A stretch of 64,000 nucleotides of DNA from Gaeumannomyces sp. JS-464. Its lineage: Eukaryota; Ascomycota; Sordariomycetes; Magnaporthales; Magnaporthaceae. Within the stretch, counting starts at the first letter, position 1. Each line of letters begins with the position of its first letter. The position numbers and the translations under genes were made by a program. The notes beneath the pieces are model-generated. The model did not search any database, had not been told where the DNA came from, and worked only from the letters and a program-made list of their open reading frames with translations. The stretch covers positions 5,518,001 to 5,582,000 of the forward strand of contig NGZR01000002.1 in assembly GCA_002197995.1 (NCBI GenBank), read 5' to 3'. Positions 30,486-40,902 of this stretch are shown one piece after another.

Positions 30486-32008
30486 ATGGGCAAGACAACA
30501 GCTCCCATGAAAATTAGACATGCTTCGGTTCTTGGGATTCAGTTCGCGCAAGCCCGCCCCCAACCGCCACCCGAACCTACACATGAGCCCGCGCCGGAGC
30601 TTGAGCCCGAGCTCCCCGCAACCGCGACGTTGCCCACAAACAGGAAGCGCAGGGCCAGCGACACTGTTTTCACCGATGGCGACATCTCCAGTCCCTCCCA
30701 AAGGCCCGCGCGAAGAAGGCGCCTAGTGAGAGACGCCCAGCTTTCACCGGAGAAGCCTACGAGCGAAGGAAGTTGCCCTTCGGAGGCAGAACAACCCGAA
30801 GCCCAGCGTACGTCCCGCGGGTTTTCTTCATTCTGGCCGCGCCTATAGCCGCTACCGACCCAATACTATCTTTTGCCAGCCGACTGACCAGACTATGTCC
30901 CAGTCCCGATTCCCAGCCCGACTGCTTCGCCCCCATTGGTATCCCCTCCGCCAAGGGCGGCGACTCGGACCCCCAAACAAAATACCACCACGACGGTAGA
31001 GCTTGGGGCGGACCGCATCCCAAAGTCCACGAAGAAGCGGCCACCCGCTAAGCCCGGGGCCCGACCTGCTCCGACCAGCGACAGCGAAGCCGACAGCCAT
31101 GTCACGCAGAGTAACTCTGATGACAACGAGCGAATTCCGCCTCGCAAGACATGGCAGATTGTCGACCTCTCCACCCCCACCCACATGAACGGTCACAATG
31201 TGGATTCTTCCGATGGCACGGAAAACCGACATGATTCCTCCAGGAAGAGTTCACCGAGCCACTCACCGTCTGGCGTGCGGAAACCCGTCACCCGCCGCGG
31301 AAGGCCACACAAGGTTCCGAAAGAGGAGCTGACCGATGACCAGAGTAATGACGAAAATGACGATGACGAACATGTAAACAATGGAGCCCACGAGCGAACC
31401 CCTGCCAAGCACCGGCCGGATAATACTTCCAAGTCCTCTCGCCTCGCCAGTCCGCAGATGAAGAGCAAGATTGATGAGAAAGAGCAAGGCGGCCGGCTAG
31501 AGGATGATGATGGACCTGTGGCCATAATCAAGTCCAAGTCCAACCCCGAGGCCATCCCAATCGTCCTCAACGAGGACGTCACCGACAAAAAGTACACCGT
31601 TAGCTCTATCGTCGACCACCGGCGAGACGCAGATATTGATCACGCCTTTGAGCTGTCAGTCCGATGGGTGAACTTCACTGAGCCGAGCTGGGAGTCAGAG
31701 CGATCCATCCAGGCTCAGGTACCCGACCTCTTGTACAAATACTGGGATGGCGTTGGGGGGCGCCCCATCACCGGGGCGTTTCGCGTATTCTCGGTGCTGC
31801 GGCACTGGACCGCCCAACCCCACAGGGTCGGCACAAGGGGCCCAGCGTAAGAAGCGCACCAAGTATCTGGTACAGGGAGGGCTATTCTACGGATCCTAAG
31901 TACACGTCTGTGGAAACCGAGGAGAAGCTTCGAGATATCGCGCCTCATGAGTTGGACCTTTATCTCGAGCATGTTAGGGCACAGTGGCGGGCCGACTTGC
32001 GGGGCTAA
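30486..32008 (+). CDS. chromodomain protein (HP1-like layout)
   Basis: Predicted nuclear chromatin-binding protein. Exon 1 30486-30807 and exon 2 from 30892 (intron gtacgt..ccag) give a long Pro/Glu/Ser-rich, basic, disordered region with KRRAS and RRGRP-type motifs that look like AT-hook or nuclear-localisation patches. The chromodomain reads YTVSSIVDHRRDADIDHAFELSVRWVNFTEPSWESERSI (about 31600-31720) and continues QVPDLLYKYW. A probable 52 bp intron (31794-31845) leads to RKKRTKYLVQ, then EGYSTDPKYTSVETEEKLRDIAP and the stop at 32008, a second chromo or chromoshadow-like unit. Between CAG and GAG near 31875 two bases (the TG of a Trp codon) appear to be missing. Without the second intron the frame stops at 31850. 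The start is the least certain part; an upstream exon may exist. Confidence 0.65.
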
Positions 32009-32428
32009 GCGATGTGACCATCTCTGTTGTCGCCTTCTTTTTCTGTCTAAACTGGAGTTCATGCTGTTAAGGATTTGGTGGAGGATATTTGTTCCCTTGG
32101 GCACAACTTGAAAGTTAATAGCGGAGTTTTGTAGAACAGGTACTGGGATGGGATGCCGCATCGATGGGAGCGAGCTGGAGTCGGGGTGCCAAGGATGGCC
32201 ATTGCTTTCATGGATGATCATTTGAGAGGCAAACTCCCCCTGGTTGAAGGGGACGCATGATTGCTGTCGGGCAATTAGCCAAAATATAATGATACTAAGA
32301 GTTGAAAAAAAAAAAAGATCATGAATGAATTCGCACCCCCGCGCTCTGAAAATTCGTTCACATCTTGACCACCGTGAGCCTCTCTCCAGGACAGCACGCT
32401 CACATACGTCTAAACGGCAAAAGCAAAT
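32009..32428. other. intergenic, no gene seen
   Basis: 3' flank of the chromodomain gene with an A12 run near 32306. Nothing else is supported. Confidence 0.45.
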
Positions 32429-32502
32429 TGATTCGGCCGAGGCTCGAACTCAGGACCTTGTGCGTGTGAGGCACACGTGATAACCAACTACACCACCGAA
32501 CC
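32429..32502 (-). tRNA. tRNA-Val(CAC)
   Basis: Reads on the minus strand from 32502. The acceptor stem GGTTCGG pairs with CCGAATC, with A as discriminator. The D arm is GTG..CAC with GTAGTTGGTTAT in the loop (A box), and the anticodon stem TGTGC/GCACA closes the loop CTCACAC, giving anticodon CAC (Val GTG codons). The T arm is CTGAG TTCGAGC CTCGG, with an intact B box. All four stems pair, with few G-T pairs. No intron is present and CCA is not encoded, as expected in a eukaryote. Confidence 0.93.
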
Positions 32503-33269
32503 AATTGTTAGAAAAAGACTCATTCTTGGAAATCATATTGGAGGGATGACGATCATGTGGAGATGCTGCTGCATGTTGCTGACATATTCAGGGGCTAGTT
32601 CAGGGACCGACTGGGTGGCAGCCCCGCCGCCATGCTTGTGCAAGACGTCTTGGTCTTCTGGTAAAAGATCCTGATTATCGAGCTTTGCATGGCGATGGGA
32701 GAAACCTTTCACCTGTTGATGCAAGCCTAAATTGCAAATCGGCCGTGGGGGAAATGTTCTCCCCACGATGTGCATTGCTAAGCATAAGGCCCGGCCTCTC
32801 TGGGACGGATGATTCGTTCTCCCGCGGCTTTCTCAAGCAAGGAAAATTAGAGACATGCTTACCTACCTACATGCAGCCTCGGGCCGGCAACATATCCGTC
32901 CGAAGTTGTTGTGCCAGTTCCTAGCTCCTGCTGTGGCCCTCCAAAGTCAAACAGTGATGATGGCTCGATCCCATTCGGCGTCATGCTATCGCACCTACGG
33001 CAACATGGAACCCCGCTCGCTGACGTAGCACCCCATCTGCAACCTGCCCTCCGCTATGCATATGGTATGTAGGCATCGAATAGATGTCTAAGCAGCATCA
33101 GCAGCAGCAGCAGCAGCAGTGTGGCATGCCGCATGTCTCGAGAACATATAAGTTGATGTTTCCATCGGACGGGGACTGGTCTCGGGATCTTGACGAAATC
33201 CAGAGATAACATTTGTTTGAAAACCGGGAGCTATCAGGTCAAACTACGGTCATACACACAAAAGGAAGG
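32503..33269. other. intergenic with CAG microsatellite
   Basis: Promoter region of the epimerase-like gene. It contains a (CAG)7 run at 33099-33119. No coding region is supported. Confidence 0.45.
33099..33119. repeat. (CAG)7 trinucleotide repeat
   Basis: Seven CAG units about 150 bp before the ATG of the epimerase-like gene, possibly within its 5' untranslated region. Confidence 0.8.
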
Positions 33270-34672
33270 ATGGCTTCGAACAAGATCCTTTTGACGGGCG
33301 CTACGGGCTACATGTAGGTGCCGCCCAATTCTTTCCTCGCCAATGGCTGCACACCTGCCCCTGGTCCCAAGTCTGGATATACGTCGAGCCAGTTTGGAAA
33401 AGTGACGGAAGCTGATCTGAACGCACACCCAGCGGTGGCACGGTGCTCACAACGCTGCTGACATCGTCGGAACCCGCCATCAAAGCCAGCAGCATCTCGG
33501 CGCTCGTCCGCAAGGAGGAGCAGGCGGCGGTGCTCAGGGGCCTGGGCGTGAACCCCATCCTCTTCAAGGGCCTCGACGACGCCGACGCGCTGCGCCGAGC
33601 GGCGAGCGAGCACGATGCCGTAATCCACACGGCCAGCTCGCAGCACGACGCCTCGGCCGTGGCGCTCATCCAGGGGCTCGGCGACAGGAAGAAGGCTACC
33701 GGCAAAGAGGTGCACTTTATTCATGTAAGTCGCTGTGCCCCCCCTGACTTGGGATGCGCGCGCGCGCGTCACAGCTGCCTCTTGTGTATGCTGACAATTG
33801 CGGAATTCGAACCGGAAAAACAGACGGCAGGCACGTCGGCGTTGGGCGACCAGGCCGTTTCGGGGAGGCTCGTCGAGACGCGTGTCTTCAACGACAAGAC
33901 CGACGACATCTTTGCGTATGAGCGGGAGCGCCAGACCAAAGACATCTACGATCAGCGCACAACAGACCTCGCTGTTCTCGAGGCCGGCGAGGCTTCCGGG
34001 GTTAAAACCGTAAGCGCTCTCCGACGAAAATCGTATAATCTCACTTTCTGTGTGAGATGTTCCGGGTAAGGGGGTACTGACTCGGGATGCACTCCAGTAC
34101 ATCATCATGCCGCCCACCATCTACGGCATCGGCACCGGCCCTTTCAACCGGCTCTCCATCCAGGTCCTGGCCATCATGCGCGCGGCCCGGCGCGACGGCT
34201 TCACGACGCTGATCCGCGGCGCCAGTAACCAGGAGTGGGGCCACGTCAACGTCACGGACCTGGCGCTGCTGTACGAGCTAATCCTCGCGCGGGCCCTCGA
34301 GGGCGGTGGCGGCGGCGCGCCCCGCCGAGCGGCGCCAAGGGCCTGTACTTCGCCGTCACGGGCCACCACACCTGGGGCGAGGTCGCGGACCTGGTCGCGC
34401 GCGAGGGGAGCCGCCTGGGCTACGTGGCGTCGGGCGAGGTGCGCGAGCTGCCGCTGGAGGACGCCGCGGGGCCGCTCGGGGCCGCGCTCGGCGGGCCCAT
34501 CGGCGGCGAGGGGCTCAGCGTGCAGCTAGCCGAGGCCGCGTGGGCGTCCCACGTCAAGACGGAGCCGGCGCTGGCGCGAGAGCTCGGGTGGAAGCCCCTC
34601 AAAGACAGGCGCGACTTTGAGGAGAGCTTCGCGGTCGAGTGGACCGAGGAAGTGGAACGGTCTCGGAAGTAA
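33270..34672 (+). CDS. NAD-dependent epimerase/dehydratase-like protein
   Basis: Extended short-chain dehydrogenase fold. Exons: 33270-33313, 33433-33724, 33824-34009, 34098-34672. The first exon junction completes the NAD-binding loop KILLTGATGYIGG (TAC AT/C GGT GGC). Next come ISALVRKEEQ, DAVIHTASS, HFIHTAGTSALG, then YDQRTTDLAVLEAGEASGVKTYIIMPPTIYGIGTGPFNR, with the YxIMPPTIYG strand typical of the family, and WGHVNVTDLALLYELI. After ALEGGGGGAP (near 34305-34330) the frame must slip by one missing base to give SGAKGLYFAVTGHHTWGEVADLVA and continue to LARELGWKPLKDRRDFEESF and the stop at 34672. The substrate is unknown; similar fungal proteins are annotated only as NAD-dependent epimerases or NmrA-like. 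Confidence 0.85.
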
Positions 34673-35427
34673 TGCGGCACTAGGTTCTAGGTGTACGATC
34701 TTGATCAAGGGGTAATGCCGGGGAATATTCTAGCATCTCTCTCGAGTAGAAATTACTCCCATACCCGGTGTGGCATCGCCTACATGATGTCATCATCCGT
34801 TCATCTGGGCTGCATGGCCTCGCGGTGGGTTGGAGAATAGCTTCAGCCGCGAAACAGCGGCTGGTGCAGGGACTCAACGTGCACCACGTCGAGTTAGGCC
34901 ATTTGGCCGCTGAGATGGTCGTCTTTGGCTTTCTATGACCTCTTCCAGAAAGAATACTGAGTGTGAATGGCTCAAAAATGCGCGGATGGACAGGCGCTGG
35001 CTCGTTCGCCGAAGCTAACAGGACTCAGGACTTCTCGGCCCAGGTGTAAAGTGTCTCGACATGGGTATTTATATAAACAGGACTAGTACAGCTGAAATAT
35101 AATAAGAGAAGACATGACGTGATATCGAATGAATTACAACCGAACAAGGGGATAAAACAAAGGACAGCAACTCGTGTCCTCGGATCGCAGGTGCGCTCAG
35201 ATGACAGAACCAGCCCTGAGGTACTAGCGTGTAAAGCGAAAGAGAAGTCAAGAAACGCGCGGCCCAACATTCACCTGGTACGTAGTGCGGACCCGGCAAA
35301 CATCGGAAAGAAAGCAAAATAAACCACAAAATCGTGTCCGTAAGGGGAACCAGAAAATGAGGAGAATATGAGAAAGACTCCGAAAACGCCATGCTTCATG
35401 CACCAACATGCACCTCTCCATTACTCG
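34673..35427. other. intergenic convergent region
   Basis: Between the converging epimerase-like and GTPBP1 genes. No gene is supported. Confidence 0.5.
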
Positions 35428-37624
35428 TTACTCGTTACTCGGGGTCGCCACAGATTTCCCATCCTGGGGACCACTAGTTGTAGCGGTGGTGGAAGAAGAA
35501 GCACCGGCTTCGGCAGCAGAGGCATCGCCAACGGCACTCGGGACCCCGCCCTCAGCGCGCGGCCGGAGAGGCTTGTCGTAGTCGTAGCCGACGCTTTTTA
35601 CTATTCCCAGGCCTTTAGTTCTGCCCTCGCGGAATAGCAACCTGTCGCCGGGGCGAGGTACTCGGGCCGCTGCACAAAGCGGAACGCCACCAGGGCGCGG
35701 TCGCCCGTCCGTATGAATGGACGGTCGACGTCAATGATAGCACATGTCTGAGATACAGGCCCGACGTGTAGCATGGCCTGGTATTTCGCTTTTATTGTTG
35801 TCGCATGCGAAAGAATGAGGACTGGGAAAACAAGGAAGCGGGATGTTAGCAACGTTCAAAACCACAAGTTGAATGGGTTTGTACTCACCTTCAGCAACAA
35901 ACTCGCGGTAGACTTTTGGGGGCGCCTCCCCTTCGACTTTGGCCAACACCACCATGCCTTTGCGGACATCTTTGCGTTTGATTTTCTTCAAAGCAAATGA
36001 GGCAGACTGACCAGCCGATGCCGCTGGGACTCCGATCCGTTTCCTCTCGATCGACCTGATGGCCGTCGGAGTGAAGTTACCGAGCGAGTCGGGCCCGACA
36101 AGGACCGAGTCGCCAGCGTGGATGACGCCCGACTTGACGATGCCGCTGACAACTGTGCCGACGAACGGGACAGAGAAGGTGTCGTTAACGTGAAACTCGA
36201 AGCGGGCGTCCGAGTCGTAGCGGCCATGATGCGGCAGGATGTTGAGAAACGTGCGAACCAGGTCCAGGTTCTCGCCCGTGACGTTGGACACCTGGAAGAC
36301 AGGGCAGATGCGCTGGCTGATAAACTGCGTTGCCGTGCTCACGCACTGCTCGCGGTTCTTGATGAAGACTGGCACTTTGCGGGCGCCAGGGCTTTTGAGA
36401 ATGCGCGTGATCTGTGTGATTGTCTCGGCCAGGATGTGGGGCGGGCAGATATCGATTTTGGTCACCACCACCATGACGGGCACGTTGAGCGCGAGTGCCA
36501 GACCCAGGTGCTCTTTGCTCATCCCGATCAGCCCGTTGTTTGCTGCCACCATCAGTAGGCAGTAGTTGGGCGAGCTAGACAGGAGTCCAAAGACGGTCGT
36601 CCTGAGATACTTCTCGTGACCTGCAAGGTCGCTGAAGGTGATGACTTTGGCGCTACGTTTGCCGATTTCCTCCCATGATAGTTTGCCTGGTCTCCATGTT
36701 AGTCATCGTATTCTACGAGATGGCGACACTAAAGGTTGTCGGCCGAGTATGGGCCTAAAACTTACGTCCAGGCGTGTCGGATGTGATAACCTGCCCGCTG
36801 GTGTCGAACCCCATGATCTCCATCCCGACAGAGCTTGTCCTTCCCGTCTCGATCTCGTGTTTGTGGCGGAACAGGTTAACCCGGGCCTTGCCTCTGCCGT
36901 CGTCGAGGTCGCCTTTGACCAGGACGCCAAGCATCGAGCTTTTCCCGGCGTCGACTAACATGGCACAAGGTGCCCGAGTCAGCAAGATGCGTTCAGCAAG
37001 CAAGGACCCACTGGTTTGAGCACCACGGCCAAGACTCACCATTTCCGACGACGGCGATACGCGTCTCAATCACCTTCTCGACCGAGGCGGGAGCCTGTCG
37101 AATGAGCGCCTTGCCGCTGCACCATTTCTCCTTGTCCTCCTTCCCAACGCTCGACTCTGCCTCGAGTGCGCCGCCAACACCTTTGGTGAGCAGGAGCTGG
37201 CACTCGGCGCGCACCGTCTTGGCGGCGGCGGTGAGCCTCGCAATTGCCGTGTCCCACTCGGTGCGCGACAGGCGCATGCTGTCGCCGCTGTCCTCAAACC
37301 CGAGCTCAAACACAAACTCGCCGTGCTCGGCCTCGATGCGCTCGGACAAGACGGCGGCTAGACGCTCGAGCGCGTCCGCATCGCTCTCGGCCGAGAGTAG
37401 GAGCTCGCGTAGGCATACGCGAGGGGCCGTGTCTGAGAGATCGAGGGCATCGAGAATGTCGTCCAGCTCCGCATGGTGCTCGTCGTCTGCGGGGCGGCAG
37501 GGGCAGGGGCCGCCTTGGGGTACCGCAGCGACTGCTGCTTCTCGACATACTCGGCGAACTCGCTCAGCGCAGCCTCACCTTTCCGCTTCTCGTGTGGGAG
37601 CTGTTTGGATGTTTTGGACGCCAT
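35428..37624 (-). CDS. GTPBP1/GTPBP2-type translational GTPase
   Basis: EF-1alpha/HBS1-related GTPase of the GTPBP1 family, linked in animals to mRNA decay and ribosome stalling. Exons on the minus strand: 37624-37040, 36954-36766, 36686-35889, 35821-35428. The G1 loop GNVDAGKSS spans the first junction. Then come [22 protein letters not shown] (switch I region), the G3-like [18 protein letters not shown]4 TKIDIC, and domain [25 protein letters not shown]. The C-terminus has [22 protein letters not shown] and [10 protein letters not shown]. Two single-base deletions break the literal frame: near 37490 (between PAAP and [17 protein letters not shown]) and near 35655 (between EYLAP and [15 protein letters not shown]). 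Exon 1 is 585 bp where 586 is needed for the splice phase, which independently supports the first deletion. Confidence 0.88.
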
Positions 37625-40188
37625 GCTGGGCGGGTTACGTTCGGGGCGATCGTCTTTCAGCGGGGGGTGGAGTTCGGGCTGGGTGGTCCGTGGTGTGGTT
37701 TTACTGCCGTATTCGGAGGATCATTGCGATATTGTTGGATCGTCCTGAGGGAAGCTGGGTAGTACCTAGGTATGGGGGGAAGGGAACGAAATCAAGTCAT
37801 AGGTGAATGAAACCGGATAGGAAACTGCTTGCGCTTCTTATAGGGTGCCGCGGCTGGCCGGCTGCATCACTGTTGGTGGCGGTCACCAATGGGCAGTTGG
37901 TGATGTTCCAGCGCCGAGGTCGAGTCATCTGTTGCGATGGAGAAGCTTCGGTGTGAGTAACCAGGCGGGGCTGCTAGAGTTCTACGCCAAAATTCCAGTG
38001 TCCAAGGCGGCAGACCCGTGTACCTCTTTAACCCCCGCCTCGTTATCGATAAGAGCTTCATCTGAACCTGGTCGGCTGCGCCCGCTGTTGGGCGGGCCCA
38101 GAGCAATGACTGTTTCGTCACCGCATCATAAGGCTGACTGGCAGGCAATTCACATCGTTTGTTGGTTTTCCCAAGAAGCTGGCTCCATCCTCGGCGAAAA
38201 CTCATCCCTCTCCCTTTGCTAGTCAAGCTTTGAGATGCTCGCTACTCGAGTCTCGGAGCCAAGAGCTGTCAAAATCGAGGCTGTCCGATATCCTGCAGTA
38301 AACACTCCAAATAGGGGAAAGGCCCTGGAGGAGTTCGTTCAGTTCATGAAAAACGGACAATTCGGTTCACGCCAACCCACACCTGGATTGGCTTAGTCAC
38401 GTCGCTGGCAAGGCTGATTGCTAGCAGGACTGTGGGCATCTTATGCGTGCTGCATAATAACCCCTTGCGATCCCCTAGAGGTGCATGCCATGGTGGATTC
38501 TGCGGCCTTGCCCTTCACAGTTGGGAAATGTGGAAAATGTCGAAGCACCCACGCACCCACGCACCCACGCACCTCGCTGAGTTTTTCCTACAAACACCGC
38601 CGATCACTCATTATTTGAGTTAGGCGCGACCTAGCCGAGGTGGCCAAGCTGACTGCAATCAATTACTCGGCAGCCTTATTGGCAAGTGGTAGCCAAGCAG
38701 GCACCAAGTCCACACAGGTCACAACTCAATTGTGACATACTATCATGCTCCGGCTACCTGCCATGCCGCGGATATGCGAGTGGACCTGCCGGCAATGAGG
38801 CCCCATCTCTGGCTCATGTCAGATATGATGAACTCAGAAGGAGCTTTGGTCAAAAAAATGCTTTCGAGATTTGATGAGTGCAGGCCACAGACGAGATGAG
38901 CCAAAAGTGGCTTCTCTTCGGTCCGAAGCCCGAGGTCGACGCTGGAGCGAGCAGACGGGTGAGACTGTGGCCGTGCCCTGCGCCCCACCGCATGAATCCC
39001 GCTCGACTCTGGAAAGCGTAAATTGCCGATGCTGCCCTCGTGGTGGGATGCGATGGCGAGATAGGGGAGGGACGGGCGCAACATGGCGTGCAGGTTACAC
39101 GAAGCGGGCGGCTTGTTTTGCTGAAGCAGCACGATGGCAGGAATCTCCCGTCCGCTGTCCTTCGCCACCGACCCTGCGTAGAATCCGGCCATTTCCATTC
39201 CACTTTGGCGCCGATGCACCAGAGTGGCAATGGTAGGCAAAAAATAGGACGGGAAAAAAGGATGAGCAAAAAAGCAACCAGAAAGCGGCACACAAATATT
39301 ACAGCGAGCGGCCGGCAGCATCCCGTGCCACAAAACGGCCCCTGGGCCGGGCGCACGGATCCGGGCGTTCCAACGTTGGACCCCGGCACCTGCAGTAGCC
39401 CGGCTGCGAGCTGCACAGTTGTGGCTACCTTGGCCAGGGATGCTGTCGGGGAGAGGGGATGGTGAAGCCCAAGGCCTGGCCTCTTGCGCATTGTTGCTCT
39501 CTCTGCCTCTGAGCGTGTCAGAGAGCCGGGCCCAGCGGAGACCCTGGCCGAAACGGGCGGATTCCATTGGGCTACCGGTGTTTCTGCCCTTCTCAAACGC
39601 TCCTCATTCTGTCGCAGCACTGACCCCCCGTTTCCCGTCAAAGTGATCCACGCAGGGTTGCACTGCCCTGGTCGGCCAGGTCCCATTCCCGTCCCAATCC
39701 GGCAACCTGAGGGGTGCGCACGGCCAGCAAGCCCACTGGTGTGCGCACCTCGGCGGAGTCGGTGTGCCCTGTGCTCTCCAGACCCTTCTTCGTGCCTCTC
39801 GTGCCTCGCCCTGTGTGGTCACTGGTGTTTGTTTTGCGTGCCGATACGCTCGTGCCTCGAGTAGATCCCGCAGGGGTCGCTCCGGAGAATTCTGGTTCCT
39901 CGACCAGGAGCAAGGATGGGTCGATCTTCCCCCCAGGGACGAGGGAGCATGGACGGCGGGGACCGTGGAGGGGGATGATAAAGTCGTCACCATCCCCGTC
40001 CCGGTATGTTCCTCTGATCTCCTTCGTTCGATCGTGCGCCCGCAGCCGTTTCTTCGTCGAAACATTTCGTCTTGAAACTGCCGAGGCCGGTATACCATTC
40101 CGAGCAATTCCCTCCGATCTCCAACATCTCAGGGCAAACCCCAGAGCACTCCTCTTCTTCCCACATACCACACACAAAGGGCAGGAAA
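37625..40188. other. 2.6 kb intergenic region, no gene seen
   Basis: Frames such as 37867-38226 and 38743-39686 (minus) have no motif and mixed codon bias. An 8-base period ACGCACCC is repeated about three times near 38550-38573. Confidence 0.45.
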
Positions 40189-40902
40189 ATGTCTCGACCG
40201 CGGACATACACACGCACTGTTCTGTTCGCAGAGACATTCGACTTCCCTACGCCACCCAGATGGGACCGTCAGTCCATCCTCGAGGCTCGCCGGACCCTCA
40301 GCCTATCATATTCGCCAGGCCCCGCCCCATCGCTGGCGCCGTCGCCTGAGCCATACTCGCTGGAGCCCGTCGACTCGTGGCAGGCTGTCCAGCACGCTGC
40401 CTCCGTGGAGCCCATCAGCCCCATTACTCCGCTTTGTCTGCAGCCAAAGTCCCCATCTCGACGGCCGTCTGCTATGTCGTTCTATCTGGAAAACAAGCCG
40501 CTTCCAGCCCACCCAGAGCTCAGGAAGCGCTCGGACATGATTCCCGAGGAGACCACGTGTCGCGACGTGGAGCCATGGTCCACCAGCCGGCAGTATCGGC
40601 GCCAGCCGAGCTCAGACTTCGAGGACGAGTGCCGAGACGACCAGCAGCAGCAACAGGTGCAGCCGCAGCACCAATGGCCCTGGAACCACGCCCACGCGCC
40701 GTCCCCAGACTGCCCCTGCTGCTCCTCGCATTTCACCTCTCGCTGGAGCATCTGCAGCGACGAGTCTCGCCCGCCGTCGCCGAACAGCTCCATCCACCAG
40801 CGCCTGAGGAAGATGGCCAGTTCAAGCACGCTCCGAAGTGTTCGGAGCTCGATCCGGCTGAGGCTCAAGGCGAGCATTCTGCAACTGACGCGGCGGCATT
40901 GA
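40189..40902 (+). CDS. hypothetical low-complexity protein
   Basis: Single-exon 237-residue protein starting MSRPRTYTRTVLF at 40189 (GGAAAATG context). No known domain is visible. The first half is Pro/Ser-rich (SPGPAPSLAPSPEP), followed by LENKPLPAHPELRKRSD, a short glutamine run (DDQQQQQVQPQHQ), a CPCC segment and a basic Arg/Ser-rich end (RKMASSSTLRSVRSSIRLRLK). The consistent G/C third-position bias supports a real gene. The same frame is open upstream to 40072, but the earlier ATG lacks similar composition. Function unknown. Confidence 0.5.
   Translation: MSRPRTYTRTVLFAETFDFPTPPRWDRQSILEARRTLSLSYSPGPAPSLAPSPEPYSLEPVDSWQAVQHAASVEPISPITPLCLQPKSPSRRPSAMSFYLENKPLPAHPELRKRSDMIPEETTCRDVEPWSTSRQYRRQPSSDFEDECRDDQQQQQVQPQHQWPWNHAHAPSPDCPCCSSHFTSRWSICSDESRPPSPNSSIHQRLRKMASSSTLRSVRSSIRLRLKASILQLTRRH

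Noticed and set aside
33099..33119. CAG run as a coding polyglutamine
   Set aside because: It lies upstream of the start codon, in a stretch with stops in all frames.
38545..38573. ACGCACCC repeats as a telomere-like tract
   Set aside because: Only about three units of 8 bp, inside the window and unlike the TTAGGG repeats of fungi; treated as a minor microsatellite.
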